NCBI GenBank assembly: GCA_014058105.1
Contig: JACGCM010002331.1
Span: 930,001-994,000 of the forward strand
Length of the DNA: 64,000 bases
Direction of reading: 5' to 3'
From: Kingdonia uniflora
Lineage: Eukaryota; Streptophyta; Magnoliopsida; Ranunculales; Circaeasteraceae
Part shown: one piece after another, positions 1 through 10,600 of the stretch
How the letters are laid out: each line of letters begins with the position of its first letter
How positions within the stretch are numbered: the stretch's first letter is position 1
Translations under genes and position numbers: made by a program
Notes under the pieces: model-generated
The model's database searches: none
Told to the model about the DNA's origin: nothing
What the model saw: the letters and a program-made list of their open reading frames with translations, nothing else

Positions 1-255
1 TAACCAAAAACAAAACAAAAAATTATTAACTACATGAAATATAGAGAATGATGGGGGTAAGTCTAATGAAATAGCCGTTACTTTCTGAATAATTAGATCC
101 ACATATTTTTTTTGCTTTATTCCAACCGCAATGGCTAATGAGCTCAATGAGTTTGTGTTCTGGTTTTAACATAATACAGAACAAACATCAGTATTTAGCA
201 GATAATAAAGGAAACTTGTTCAGTTATCACCTATGCTCTGCAAATGAGATCTTAC

Positions 256-761
256 GCACCTTCTTTGGGGAACCAAGTTAGGTGTTCTGGAACAATACCT
301 TTTGGTAATGCTTCACTCCCATTAGGTTTGCACTGATCCTAAAACAAGTACAAAAAAAGTTCAAAATCACATCATCATCATCAAACTATTATTCAAAGGG
401 AAAAAGAACATTATAAAATAAAATTTGCAAATTCAAACTTTGCATGTATCAATTTGTGTGTTATGGATAGATTCGGCCACTCCCAATCTTGACAGTTTCT
501 GCACAAGGATCCCAAATTCATTTATTCACTGAAACATAGAATAAAGTAGTATCTTTAGAAATATCTAGAATATATGACTTGTCCGAAAAAAAATGATCAA
601 AAGATATAGAAGTTATGACGCTCTTGTAGAACACATACCTCTTTATAATCTGTGACGACGAAGGTACTTCCAATGAAGGAAAGTAAGCAAAGCAAAAAAG
701 TTGTTGGGAATAAACTGTATGGACATGATCTCCTACTTTTAGGATCTGCTAGTAGATAAAC
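256..761 (-). CDS. Unidentified gene, two internal exons, runs off the left edge
   Basis: Two exon-like blocks join in frame on the minus strand. The first (761..639, 41 codons) follows a CAG acceptor and ends at GAG before a GTATGT donor. The second (338..about 256) follows a TTTTAG acceptor and ends either at a GTAAGA donor (255) or at an in-frame TAA (254..252). The first encodes a hydrophobic stretch (TTFLLCLLSFIGSTFVV) that could be a membrane anchor. The second encodes DQCKPNGSEALPKGIVPEH followed by TWFPKEGA. I do not recognise the family; a short anchor followed by a soluble part would suit a type II membrane protein, but that is inference. A possible upstream leader exon with a GTAAGTA donor lies near 1700-1800. 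Confidence 0.35.
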
Positions 762-2149
762 CTGAAACCAACAACATCAAATGATCAAATAACATAAGCC
801 ACATTCTACGTACGTAGGACATATATTAGATTTGCATGGAAAAAGAGCCTGCACATAACAATACCACGCTTATCTAGAACTTACTGTAACATTCTTCGAC
901 ATAGGAAGCAATTTCATCAGAAAAAAGATAAGCCCAGAAGGGTGCGAACACAAATATACAAATCGTGACAAAAAAAAAAACACTTCCGGCAAACCCAAGA
1001 AACACTCAAACATTCATCACAAAATAATACAACAAACAGGTTCCGAAATGTCTCAACGTATTCAACGATTTATTTCAAGTCGGGTTCTTTAACAACCTTA
1101 AATTTTTGCTATTACTTGTAATCAAAGGTTTTACAGTATTCACATAAAGATCCTAAATTAATAGTTTTGGTTGTAAATGAGACAACCATTAACTAACCAT
1201 CCTAACCCAGCAACTCAACAATAGTTGGTATAGCTAGACTGAGTCTAAAAATAGCAACACATAGCAGTCAGTAATCCTGATGCTTAACTCGACACACACA
1301 AATTTCATCACAATCCATTTTGATTACCCTTTATTCACAAAAATTTAAAATTAAGACCGCTATTACCTCTATTTCTACAAATCGCTAAGAGGGTTAGAGA
1401 GGGATACCAAATTTTCAATCTCGATTTCTAAATGGTATAATGATGCTAAATAAAGCTCTCCATTAGAAGGTCCCAGAGTTTACTTTGGAGCTCAAAAATT
1501 ATCATTTCTTTGAATCGATTTCAATCCCAAACAAACATCGATTGAAGCTCAAAAATTATTTGATAGAAATTGACTATTTTACTTTAAATTGGAAGAAAGT
1601 CCACAATATTGGGTAAAATAGAGAAACCCATTAATGGATGTATGCAAAAATTGGTGTATCAAAACACACTAAGAAACCAATTTTACTTACTTTTGAGCTA
1701 GTTGTGATTACTGCAAGATGGGCATCAATAGATTTACATTCCTCGCAATATATCTCAGAATAATCATAATGGGTTTATGGATCTCGGTCAGTTGTTGAAT
1801 GAATCAAAAGTTTAGGACTTGTATAATTTTTCTTTTAGGGTTTCTAAAGATGAAAAAGAGATATGCGGTGGAATCGGTTTATTTTAGCAATTAGTTGGTT
1901 GGATTTTGAAACAACAATCATATCAAATGGAGAAAACGAGTAACGACAGTGTCTAAAGTTGAAATTGAATTGTTTTTTCAACTACAAGAGGAGTTGATTT
2001 TTTTAAGTCAAAAATAAGAGGGGAAAGGTAAATAACGATGGTGGTTCTAAAATAACGACTGTTAATGGAAGTCATATTATTACAACAGAGTAGCCGAGTC
2101 GTAAATCTACCTCTAAAAGTGTCATTATTTACCGTTTTTGGCCTAGTAT
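762..2149. other. No recognisable gene
   Basis: AT-rich sequence between the left-edge gene and the gypsy fragment. Apart from a possible minus-strand leader exon around 1700-1800 (GTAAGTA donor) I see no coding signal, repeat or TE end. It probably holds the introns or promoter of the left-edge gene. Confidence 0.4.
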
Positions 2150-3540
2150 AAGAAAGGAGTGGGCAACAAGATGGTTGATATGTTATCTCGACCCCTATTA
2201 CCAATTATTTCTGCTTTATTGGTAGCTATGCAGATCCAGCCGATTGTTCCTTCTAAGTACGTTTCAGGGTATGATGACGACAAGGAGCTCAGTGGAATTT
2301 ACGAGAAGTTGCTGCAAGGCAAGACATGCGAGTATGTTCTGAAGGATGGTTTGATTTACCGGGGCAGTCTACTATGTATTCCTGAGGGTGGAGACCGTTT
2401 ATTGTGGATTCGAGAGGCACATTGTTCCCGAGTGGCAGGTCATTTCGGGGTTGAGAAGACTCTTTTGAATTTGCGACGTTATGTCTATTGGCTGAAGATG
2501 CAGGTGGATGTTGCTCGTGTGGTTCATGGTTGCGCGCTATGCAACACATCGAAACCTTCCAATAGAAAGATAGGACCGTACTTACCATTGCCAGTTCCTA
2601 GTCGACCTTGGGAGAGTATTTCAATGGATTTTATAGGTGGTTTTTCCATGACCAGGTGTAAGAATGACTGTTTGTTTGTGGTGATGGATCGATTCAGCAA
2701 GATAATTATTCTTATTTAATGCCAGAAGATAGTCACAGGGGAAGAAGCAGTGCATTTTTTTTTCAAAGTCATCTAGAGGTATTTCAGGCTCCCTTCTTCT
2801 ATTATTTTTGATAGGGATAACCACTTTTTGAGGCATTTTTGGAGATTGCTATGGGGGATGATGGACACTAAGTTGAAGAGAAGTACCGCGTTCAACCGGG
2901 CGATTCATGGTTTCGCGTTGAAGTCTCCTTTTGAAGTTTGTTTGGGGTACTTGCCGCAAAGCCCTTTGGATTTGACACTTAGTCTTGGCGATAAGACAGT
3001 GTCAAGGAAGGAGAAAGGGGAGCAGGTTAAAACTCAGTATTTCATTGAGAAGATCAGCAAGGTTCATGAAGTGGTTGAGGCTTAGTTGAAGAAGACTTAA
3101 GTTAAGGATAAGACTCGCCACGACAAGCATAGGGTTAAGTGTACTTTTCTTGAGGGCAACCTCGTTTGGTTGCATTTGGGTAAGGAACGGCTTAAGGGGG
3201 AAGGTAAGAAGCTCAAACCTATACGTTATGGTCTATTTTTTATACTCAAGAAGATTGGTGGCAATGCATTCCAGTTGGATTTGCCACCTTTCATGAAGAT
3301 GTATTCGGTGATTAATGCAGAGCATTTGAAACTGTTTGAGCCGTCTCTTTTGGATGAAGACTCTGCAATCGATACTCACCTACCGTTAGTTGATGACTTA
3401 TGGATGGAAATAGAAGATCCATTGCCAGAGGATGGTATTCTAGAGCGGAAGGTTCATACTACAATACGGGGTGCTATTGATTCGTTCTGAGTTGGGAAGA
3501 AGGGTCAGCTACCGAGTAAGTTGAAATGGTACAGCAGGGA
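2150..3540 (+). pseudogene. Ty3/gypsy integrase and 3' pol remnant (chromovirus-like)
   Basis: Decayed 3' part of a retrotransposon polyprotein. 2159..2719 encodes the end of RNase H (DMLSRP), the HHCC zinc finger of integrase (HCSRVAGHFG, then CALCNTSKP) and the start of the integrase core (SMDFIGGF, VVMDRFSK). After a frameshift the core continues at 2828..3085 (SPFEVCLGYLPQSPLDL). The C-terminal region at 3170..3490 (VWLHLGKER-like start, VINAEHLKLF, then ILERKV) looks like the start of a chromodomain-type tail. Stops and frameshifts separate the blocks, and gag, protease and reverse transcriptase are absent, so the copy is 5'-truncated and dead. It is followed directly by an LTR. Confidence 0.85.
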
Positions 3541-3603
3541 ATTAAGCATCGCCGCATTCCCACATCTCAAGTTCTAGCTTAAGCAGGAGCTCAAGGCCCC
3601 TAA

Positions 3604-4151
3604 TGGGATGAGCCATGATCCAGGAGGATCTAGAGTTATTTGAAAAAAATTTAAAGTCGTTCGAACGAGTTGACATGTCTTCTGGAATTTTGGCCCAGAG
3701 CCATATTTCGTTTGAATAAAGTTTAGTGTCATTCGAACGAGTTGTCATGTCCCCTAGAATTTTGGCCCAGAGCCATATTTTCGTTCAAACGAGTTGGGTT
3801 TCGTTCGAACGACCAGGCAACTTTTCTAGGGTTTAGACCAATTAGTCGTAAAGTCGTTCGATCGACTCCCTAGATCGTTCGAAAGACTCTGGCGGTGTTT
3901 TGATTCTCAAGCGTTGATTTGCCTCAAGATGCATTCTATTTTGTAATTTCAAGTTCCATCTATATAAAGGGGACTTAGGTTATCTTTTTTTCTTATATTA
4001 GATCTGAAGAGAGTTATCAGAGAAGCCCAGGGTTTGAGAGTTTTTATTGTAATTACTTCATGTTTAAGTAATCGAATCTCTATTTTTCCAAATCTAATTA
4101 GTGTTCTTCGTTCTTTCTGCTAACTAAAGCTTCTCAATCAGATTGTGGATT
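3604..4151 (+). repeat. 3' LTR of the gypsy fragment, with TTCGAA motif cluster
   Basis: Starts TGGGATGAGCCATGATCCAG after the pol tail. The start matches that of the solo LTR at 48912 (TGGGATGGCTTTTGATCCAG), and both end near ATTGTGGATTA. The first 300 bases hold seven or eight TTCGAAC-type palindromes, perfect or one base off (3640-3895). A TATATAAAG box follows at 3961, so the motif cluster sits where LTR enhancers usually lie. The right edge is approximate; no target duplication could be read because the left end of the element is missing. Confidence 0.65.
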
Positions 4152-4158
4152 AATTTTT

Positions 4159-4555
4159 ATGGGGATGTATGACCGGACGATAAAAAAATACAAGGCAAAA
4201 GAAGCGACAAAGTCAAATATAGGTTATTGGGGGAAGAAGATGTTTGAGACAACGACCAACATGATGAAGGCATGGAATGAGAAAGACGAGCAGAAAAAAT
4301 TAGAAAAAGAAGCTAGAGCTAGAGCACGAAAGGAACAAATGTTGGCTAGAGATGTTGAGATTCAAATGAGGCGTGAAGCGGGGCTAACTCAAAAAAAGCC
4401 ATCGAAGATGCGCATATGGTTAAGGTAATAACAACGGACCCAAGTAACCTACTATCGGCACAAAGGCATTAGATGAAAAAGCAAATTAAAGAATATTCAA
4501 AGAAGTTGAATGAGAAGTGTCCAAGTGATGACGACATTTTTAGTGATGAAGATTG
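4159..4555 (+). pseudogene. Harbinger accessory ORF, C-terminal fragment (NAM-associated type)
   Basis: A lysine- and glutamate-rich helical protein fragment containing GYWGKKMFETTTNMMKAWNE, then a charged stretch (KKLEKEARARARKEQM). This resembles the 'no apical meristem-associated C-terminal' domain of the myb-like accessory protein that plant PIF/Harbinger elements carry beside the transposase. A frameshift near 4405 and a stop near 4470 break it. The next frame continues with MKKQIKEYSKKLNEK and ends in an acidic SDDDIFSDED tail. The N-terminal half, including any DNA-binding domain, is missing because the element is truncated on the left. Confidence 0.65.
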
Positions 4556-4749
4556 ATGTAATCCTTGGCGTTAATAGTAGTTCTTAAGTTCTATATAATT
4601 TTATTATTTCAATAAAATTATTATTATTTGTACGTAATCCTTAAAATATACTTCAATCAAGTAGAACAAATACATTACAATTTCAACATAAAACTTGGAA
4701 ACAAAATACATTATTTTAAAAAATAAAAAAAATAATGATGAAGACTACA

Positions 4750-6129
4750 TTACTCCGCCCCTTTTCGATTCCACAAATGCGCGACAAGTTTATCTCGTAA
4801 TTGAAAATGAACACCTTCATTTCTAATTTCACGAACCTTTTGGATGTACTCTGCCATAGTGTTGATCGCATGTATTGGATTTAAGTCTTCCTTCCAATTC
4901 TTCACGGATGTTCTAAACTCAGGATCAATGTCCATTTGCCGAATGTAAGTATGACGTTCATCTTCGACGATCATATTGTGCAGAATTATACATGCGTACA
5001 TAACATTTCCTAGATCACTAGGTTTCAAAAATTGTGCACCGTGTGCCAATATTTGAAACCTAGCTTGGAATACCCCAAAAACATACTCTATGTCTTTCTG
5101 TCATACTTCTTGCATCTTCAAAAAATGTCTTTCGGCATCGTTGAATGGATTTCTTATGGTTTGAACAAGTATTTGCCATTTTGGATAGACTTCATCCGCT
5201 AAGTAATACCCCATAGTGTGCGGTACCGTGACTATATTATAATTGTATGGCGGTGCAACTCCATTAGACACATTGTTGAAAAGTCACCCTTAATGCAAGA
5301 CGTTCACGCCATTGTTAGAACGGGGCACCCTAAAGAATGTGTGTCATATCCAAAGATCTTGCGATACAACCGCTTCTAAAATCACCGTCGAGATTTTCTT
5401 GTACCCGGTATATTGTCATGCCCACCCGGTAGGACAATTCCTCAATTTCCAATATATATAATCTAAACTACCTAACATCCCCAGGAAGCCTCGCGATCCA
5501 TTCACTTCTAACAAGTGTAATGTATCATTTTTATTAGGAGATCTAAGGTATTGAGCTTTGAATTGTGTTATAATTATTTTACAAAATTCTTTCAATTACA
5601 AAATACCCATAGACTCCCAAATCCAAAGGTATTCTTCTTGGGCATATGCGCTCGTACCGTAACATAACATGCGAAGTGCGCACGTTATTTTTTGGTGCGA
5701 GGATAAGCCCATCGTCTTAGCCGCATTTTCTCTTTGAATAAAATAGGGGTTCGAAGAAAGTATTTAATCATAAATACGTTGATACACACCTTCGCTCATA
5801 CGAAATCAACAACGAAATGGGATACATTTGAATCTTGGGTTGTCACCGAATTAATCCCGATTAAGGCTAAACTCCCCTAATTTATGATCACAACTTTTCC
5901 GTTTGTCAATCCTTCCCATTTTACTACCTCCCTGCCTCCATGATGATGTCGCCTCTTGCTCTTTTTCTTCTGCTTCTCCCATCTCAATCATAATCTTGTT
6001 ATACTCGTGCATCATCTCAATTTGACGTCGGAAGACCTCTTCGCTTCCGGATGATGATGAAGACGGTGACTCTAAAGATGAGAGTGATGGGTCAGACATG
6101 ATTAGGTCAGCCAGAATTTTGTCAGACAT
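4750..6129 (-). pseudogene. PIF/Harbinger DDE transposase (plant transposon protein, ALP1-like), broken
   Basis: Read on minus from 6129: an N-terminal serine-rich segment (SSLESPSSSSSGSEEVFRR), a central decayed catalytic core, and an intact C-terminal block (5049..4750: LGNVMYACIILHNMIVEDE, then RNEGVHFQLRDKLVAHLWNR). The core retains LGMLGSLD (first catalytic Asp) and NNGVNVLH where active relatives have an N-D-[IV]-N-V-L-D segment, so the second catalytic Asp appears lost. A VPHTMGYYLADEVYPKW segment is recognisable. In-frame stops occur around 5850, 5410 and 5100 and at other sites. Family: DDE_Tnp_4/Plant_tran superfamily. Function lost. Confidence 0.85.
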
Positions 6130-6345
6130 GATTCGGCGAAATTGATAACAGAATAATGTTTAGTTTTGAGATTTAAGAGGAATGAGTTGATTGCAGAAGA
6201 GTAAGAGAGTAGAAGATGAATGGGTTTTATAGATGGAAAAAACTAGCCGTTTATAGCCGTTGAGTATCTTGTTGAAGAAGTTTGATCATGGAAAAACCAA
6301 GTATGGAGGGGAACCAACATATATTTCATGCCTTTAGACTTGCAG

Positions 6346-6382
6346 GTTCTTGCCGCGCAGTTCAGAACTGTGCGGCAAGAAC
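6346..6382. repeat. 37-bp near-perfect palindrome (Harbinger subterminal repeat 1)
   Basis: Left arm GTTCTTGCCGCGCAGTTC (6346-6363), central A, right arm 6365-6382; 17 of 18 positions pair. The core GCAGTTC-N-GAACTG recurs at 6449-6463 and 6526-6540. It lies inside the transposon's right end, upstream of the transposase start. Confidence 0.9.
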
Positions 6383-6448
6383 TACCCGTTTGCAATGATT
6401 TTAATCTAAGTCGTCCACGTGTCTCCATCTCAAACGTTGCATATACGC

Positions 6449-6463
6449 GCAGTTCAGAACTGC
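6449..6463. repeat. Harbinger subterminal palindrome, copy 2
   Basis: GCAGTTCAGAACTGC, preceded by CGC as in copies 1 and 3 and followed by a related TGACAAG tail. A perfect 15-bp palindrome with a single central base. Confidence 0.85.
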
Positions 6464-6525
6464 ATGACAAGAGGACATATTAAAGCTTGACAGGTGTCAT
6501 CATCTCATTGGCTTACTCCCTACGC

Positions 6526-6540
6526 GCAGTTCTGAACTGC
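6526..6540. repeat. Harbinger subterminal palindrome, copy 3
   Basis: GCAGTTCTGAACTGC, preceded by CGC and followed by ACGACAT. Same core as copies 1 and 2, with the central base changed from A to T. Confidence 0.85.
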
Positions 6541-6719
6541 ACGACATCAATCCACCAAAAATCCACTCAGAGGGTGGATTCTCCACCCTCAAGGTGGATA
6601 TTGGGTGGACACGTGGCAAATTCACCAAGCTGCTGGGAGGTGGATTGGTGCTCAAGAGGGTGGAGGATGAAAATCCACCCTCCACGTCATCCTTCACCTA
6701 GCTGTTGTGGGTGCTCTAA

Positions 6720-7661
6720 TATTGTTAACGATTGTCAGTTAGAGCATCAGGTTGTGGATTCCTCATAGAGCATCAGGTTGTAGATTCCTCAAACCTGCCA
6801 CCGAAATAAGGGGATACTTTTGAAGCATATTTGTCACTGGAAATTGTATTCAAAGCTTAATGAAAAAGCACAACATTTGAGATGTTTAGTTTTTTTTCCG
6901 GAGAAAACACTCATTTCGGTCGTTCTTTCTTGCCAATACCAGAGTTTCTGTTTCTTTAACTACCTACTTAGCCACTAATCTTATATGGAGACTAGCTCTA
7001 AGCATAACTTGAGCATAATATCATCCTACCGCATGAAAACTATAAAACAGTATTCGTCTTGCTCGAGTGCAATTTCTCAAACCCTTGGGTAGAGCCAATA
7101 TAGCTTTGAAGTGATGAGAGAACAGATAAAGAACAAGAAAAGAAAAATCAGCCTTGAAGTAACCGTAAGGTTAATTTCCAACAGTCAAAAGGCCATATTC
7201 TCTTCAATATTTATGGAAACAAGAAATATCAAAGGTAGCGAAACCCAAGTACATGTAGGGACGTTAATACTTTTCCAAATATATGCAAGGGCAGTAGATA
7301 TTTGATATGATATCGACACTTAATTGGGCTAAGCAAACATAAATGAATTTAGAGGGTAACAATTTAACTAAAACTTGAAAATGGTAATCACAAATTAAAT
7401 GGACATTCAGTATATCATGATTTTGTGTTCAGGATCTGTGCAGAAGCCGAAAGCTGACAATACACAGCGTTTGGTAATGATCCCGACCATTTAAGCTCTC
7501 TATAAATTACTATCAACAATTATCACAATTTTCTTTTTTGGATACACCAGCTCTTCTATATGTACGACTTCGTTTAAAATACAATTTGAATAGATAATTA
7601 CTGAGCTTAAATGGAAAAAAAAACAAAAAAAGGTAGGTTTAATAGAGAAGACCTCTAAAAC
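6720..7661. other. Intergenic, downstream of the NPG1-like gene
   Basis: Contains a 26-bp direct tandem duplication (6742-6793: AGAGCATCAGGTTGT followed by G/AGATTCCTCA, twice). It is preceded by TTA and begins GAGCATC, reminiscent of a Tourist/PIF terminus, so it may be a small MITE relic. Otherwise no gene is visible; the last part should include the 3'UTR of the NPG1-like gene. Confidence 0.45.
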
Positions 7662-10600
7662 TCAATGAAGTGAACTGAAACTTTCGACCGGATCTGATTC
7701 TTCTAGCATTGCTGCAGCCTGGAAACAGTCAGCAGCATCAACAATCCGCCCATCATCTCTGTGAACCATTCCCATGTAGTACCAAGCAGAAAGGTTGGTT
7801 GGGTCTATCCGTAATCCATCTGAGAGGAAACTTCTTGCCAAAGGCAATGACTTGGATCCCATCTTCCATAGCAAAACACCAATTGAGACTTTGCAAGGTA
7901 CGTAAGTTGGCTCCAGTGTTAGCGCATTACTATGAGAAGCCAATGACGCTCGATACTGTCCACGCGCTTCATGGATAACACCTGATGGACAGTTACATGA
8001 AGTAAGTGAAGTAAAGGGGAATACAAATTTTACATTACATTTTGCTCCTGAGAACGGGAAAACTAAAATATTGCTGCTAATTCTATGTTATATAACTTTA
8101 TAATGCTCAGACCATCGGTACACAAAACAAATAATCTAAATAAATTGTGCATAATATTCAAAACTATGAAAAATAAGGTACAGTATATTTTACCAAAAAG
8201 CTTGTAACTTCGTGCTTTGTTATTGTTGGTTTTAAAACATACTACTCTCCCTATCTTCATTCTTAATCGGGAGAAACGAGGAGTCGGGCTCACTTGCGTA
8301 ATTAAAAACAACTTTTTTGGAACACTCAGGTGCAGAATTACCCTTTGATGATATATGCTTTTTCCCCCCACGATCAGCCCTCTCCATTGGCCAAATGACC
8401 CCCATAACAGTCCAATCTTTGCCTGATCTTCCATCCGGTGTACGTATTGACTCTATCTTCCTATGCCCGGGATGTGGAAGAATCTCAGACACAAAAATAT
8501 CCCTTTGACAAATTTAACAGAACTTAATGCAAATTTCGTGCTACTGAAGGTAACATAAATCTCCAAAACTTCTCTGAATTCGTAATAGGCAGCTTCCTTC
8601 AACACCATCGTGACCAACTGCCCTTCTTTCGCCTCTAGCTGTGTCATTTTTTAGAAAATACAGTTGTCAGAACTTGAAACTTATCCGTGACTGGTGAAGC
8701 AAGACAGCGCTAAAGGAGAAAGAATGGATAGTGTCATTACGGTGTAAAGAAAAAAGCTTCATCCTCTTCCCTTCGGTATTTCGAATATTATATATATATA
8801 TTTATTTATATATATTTGCATAAATAACACTGCGGTTATATCGCTGATTGAAGGCCAGTTATTAACTTATTATCAATTAGTACCCATGTAAGCAGATAAG
8901 GACTTAGATCTACTAGGATAACTAATGGTTCAAGGAAACGTAGCTGAAAAAAGAACGTCACATCTTTTGGAAAGGTTAATGTCATACAGAGATAACTCTC
9001 AAAAACATGTTTGTTCTAGAGATAATGGTGGCATTGGCTGATTTGGAAAAATGAGATGTAAAACATTCAAATCCTGTTAAAAAAGAAGTCAAACAATGCA
9101 AGGCAATCACGTTTTGATATAAATAAAGGTAATTTAGGGGTTTTGAAGAAAGAAACTTAGTTCAGGAACGGATATGGAAAAACTACGACATCTGAAAGTA
9201 ACATGGAAGATATTGTTGGAGTGTACGTGTGTAACTACACATATCTACTTTAGTCCCACATTGGAAGTAGCTTAGATAACCCCTATTATATAAAGGAGGC
9301 TAGGTTGTAATCTATTAAAATCTTAAGGGTGAATAAGCTTTTTCCTCTTATTTACTTCTACATGGTATCAGAGCGGTTGCGTTCTTGAAGACAACGTAAT
9401 GGTTACTCGCTTCCGCCGACGGCGCCGTGGCCTAATTACTCGGAAAAATTCCAGTAATATTATTTCCTTTTTATTGTTTTTTTTTTATCTTTCTTTGCTT
9501 TGTAAACAATGTTTTATCGTTAAACGGAATTAGTTCGTCAAATCTCCGATTTCTCCCGTTCTTCATGTCTCTGCAATCTATAGTGTTTTTTGTTGCTGGT
9601 AGCATGAACAATAACTTTGATTTTAACATTCAGAGATTAATATTTTAATCTCTCTACTTCATCGTTAATTCCCCACAATTAGGGCTTATAAACAGAGTTT
9701 TTGCTTATATTCTGGTTTGATTGCTATATGAATCTTCAGTTGCAAATTTCTTTTCAAACCCCTGGTTTCTGGCTCGTTTTCCTTGCTGCAATTTGAATCC
9801 TTTGTGATGGGTGTCGCGGCGATTTAGTACAATGAAGAATTATTGTTATGGATTTACAATATTTTTGCAGAAGAATCTTCAGTGCTTATCTTGGGTTGAT
9901 TTGATTTTTTCTTCTAACATCCCCAGATTCGGTTGTGGTGTTTTGAAGCAGTAGAAGATTTCTAATTGTTGTTGTGGGTCTGAGATTATTAGTTATGATA
10001 TTGTCAAGTCTGTTTTGACTAAAACAACCCTCTTACATGTACTAATCTATGGTGAAGATACTCTTCTTATTAATTTAGAGTTTTGTTGGCTGGTCTCTAT
10101 GAGGATTATTAACTCTTCTCTTTGCTTCGACTTTGCATAGATCACAACTTAATCTTCTGCAATTTGATCCCTACAGTACGTACTGCCGAATTAAGGAATC
10201 AAATCGATATAATGTTAGATTCACAAATCTTCGCAATCAGATTATGTTCATGTTTGTTTAGATCTTATGTCGATTTCTTTGCGTTTGTTTGCCACAATAA
10301 GATTTGAAGTTGATGGTGGAAAAAGAACTTATGATTTTCAATGTAAACCAAATCAAGAATGGTCAAATCCAGTAATCCCCGATGATCCAGTCGTCCTTTT
10401 ACCCATCAGCTCTTTGTTATTGGTTAGACAGATCCACTTTTACCCTGCCTACTAAGCGTGACCTGGAGCCTTTTTGGCATGGATTGGCATGTCTCTCAGC
10501 TGTAAATAATATTTTTTCTTCATGTTTCCCACCTACCAGTAATTTATTTTCTTTTATTACTTAATGGGATTATTCTCTTATAATTCCCTCACGGTGATGT

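Larger units (their letters stand above)
4152..6716. mobile_element. Truncated PIF/Harbinger DNA transposon
   Basis: Two convergent genes typical of plant PIF/Harbinger elements lie here: a regulatory/NAM-associated ORF on plus (4159-4555) and a DDE transposase on minus (4750-6129). The right terminus reads GGGTGCTC followed by TAA at 6709-6719, which is a Harbinger terminus (GAGCACCC on the other strand) with its TTA/TAA target. No matching left terminus is visible; the element is cut off where the gypsy LTR ends near 4151. The 570 bases inside the right terminus carry palindromic and GGGTGGAT/ATCCACCC subterminal repeats. Confidence 0.8.

Noticed and set aside
3640..3895. TTCGAA clusters as heat-shock elements
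   Set aside because: Heat-shock elements need TTC and GAA separated by two bases; here they are contiguous, so the match is not right.
8780..8820. AT-dinucleotide run resembling a TATA region or matrix attachment site
   Set aside because: Simple repeat in an intron with no supporting signals.
9363..9378. TGGTATCAGAGC string as a possible tRNA gene part
   Set aside because: It is the primer-binding site of the LTR element (complement of the tRNA 3' end); no cloverleaf is present. No tRNA or rRNA gene was found in the window.
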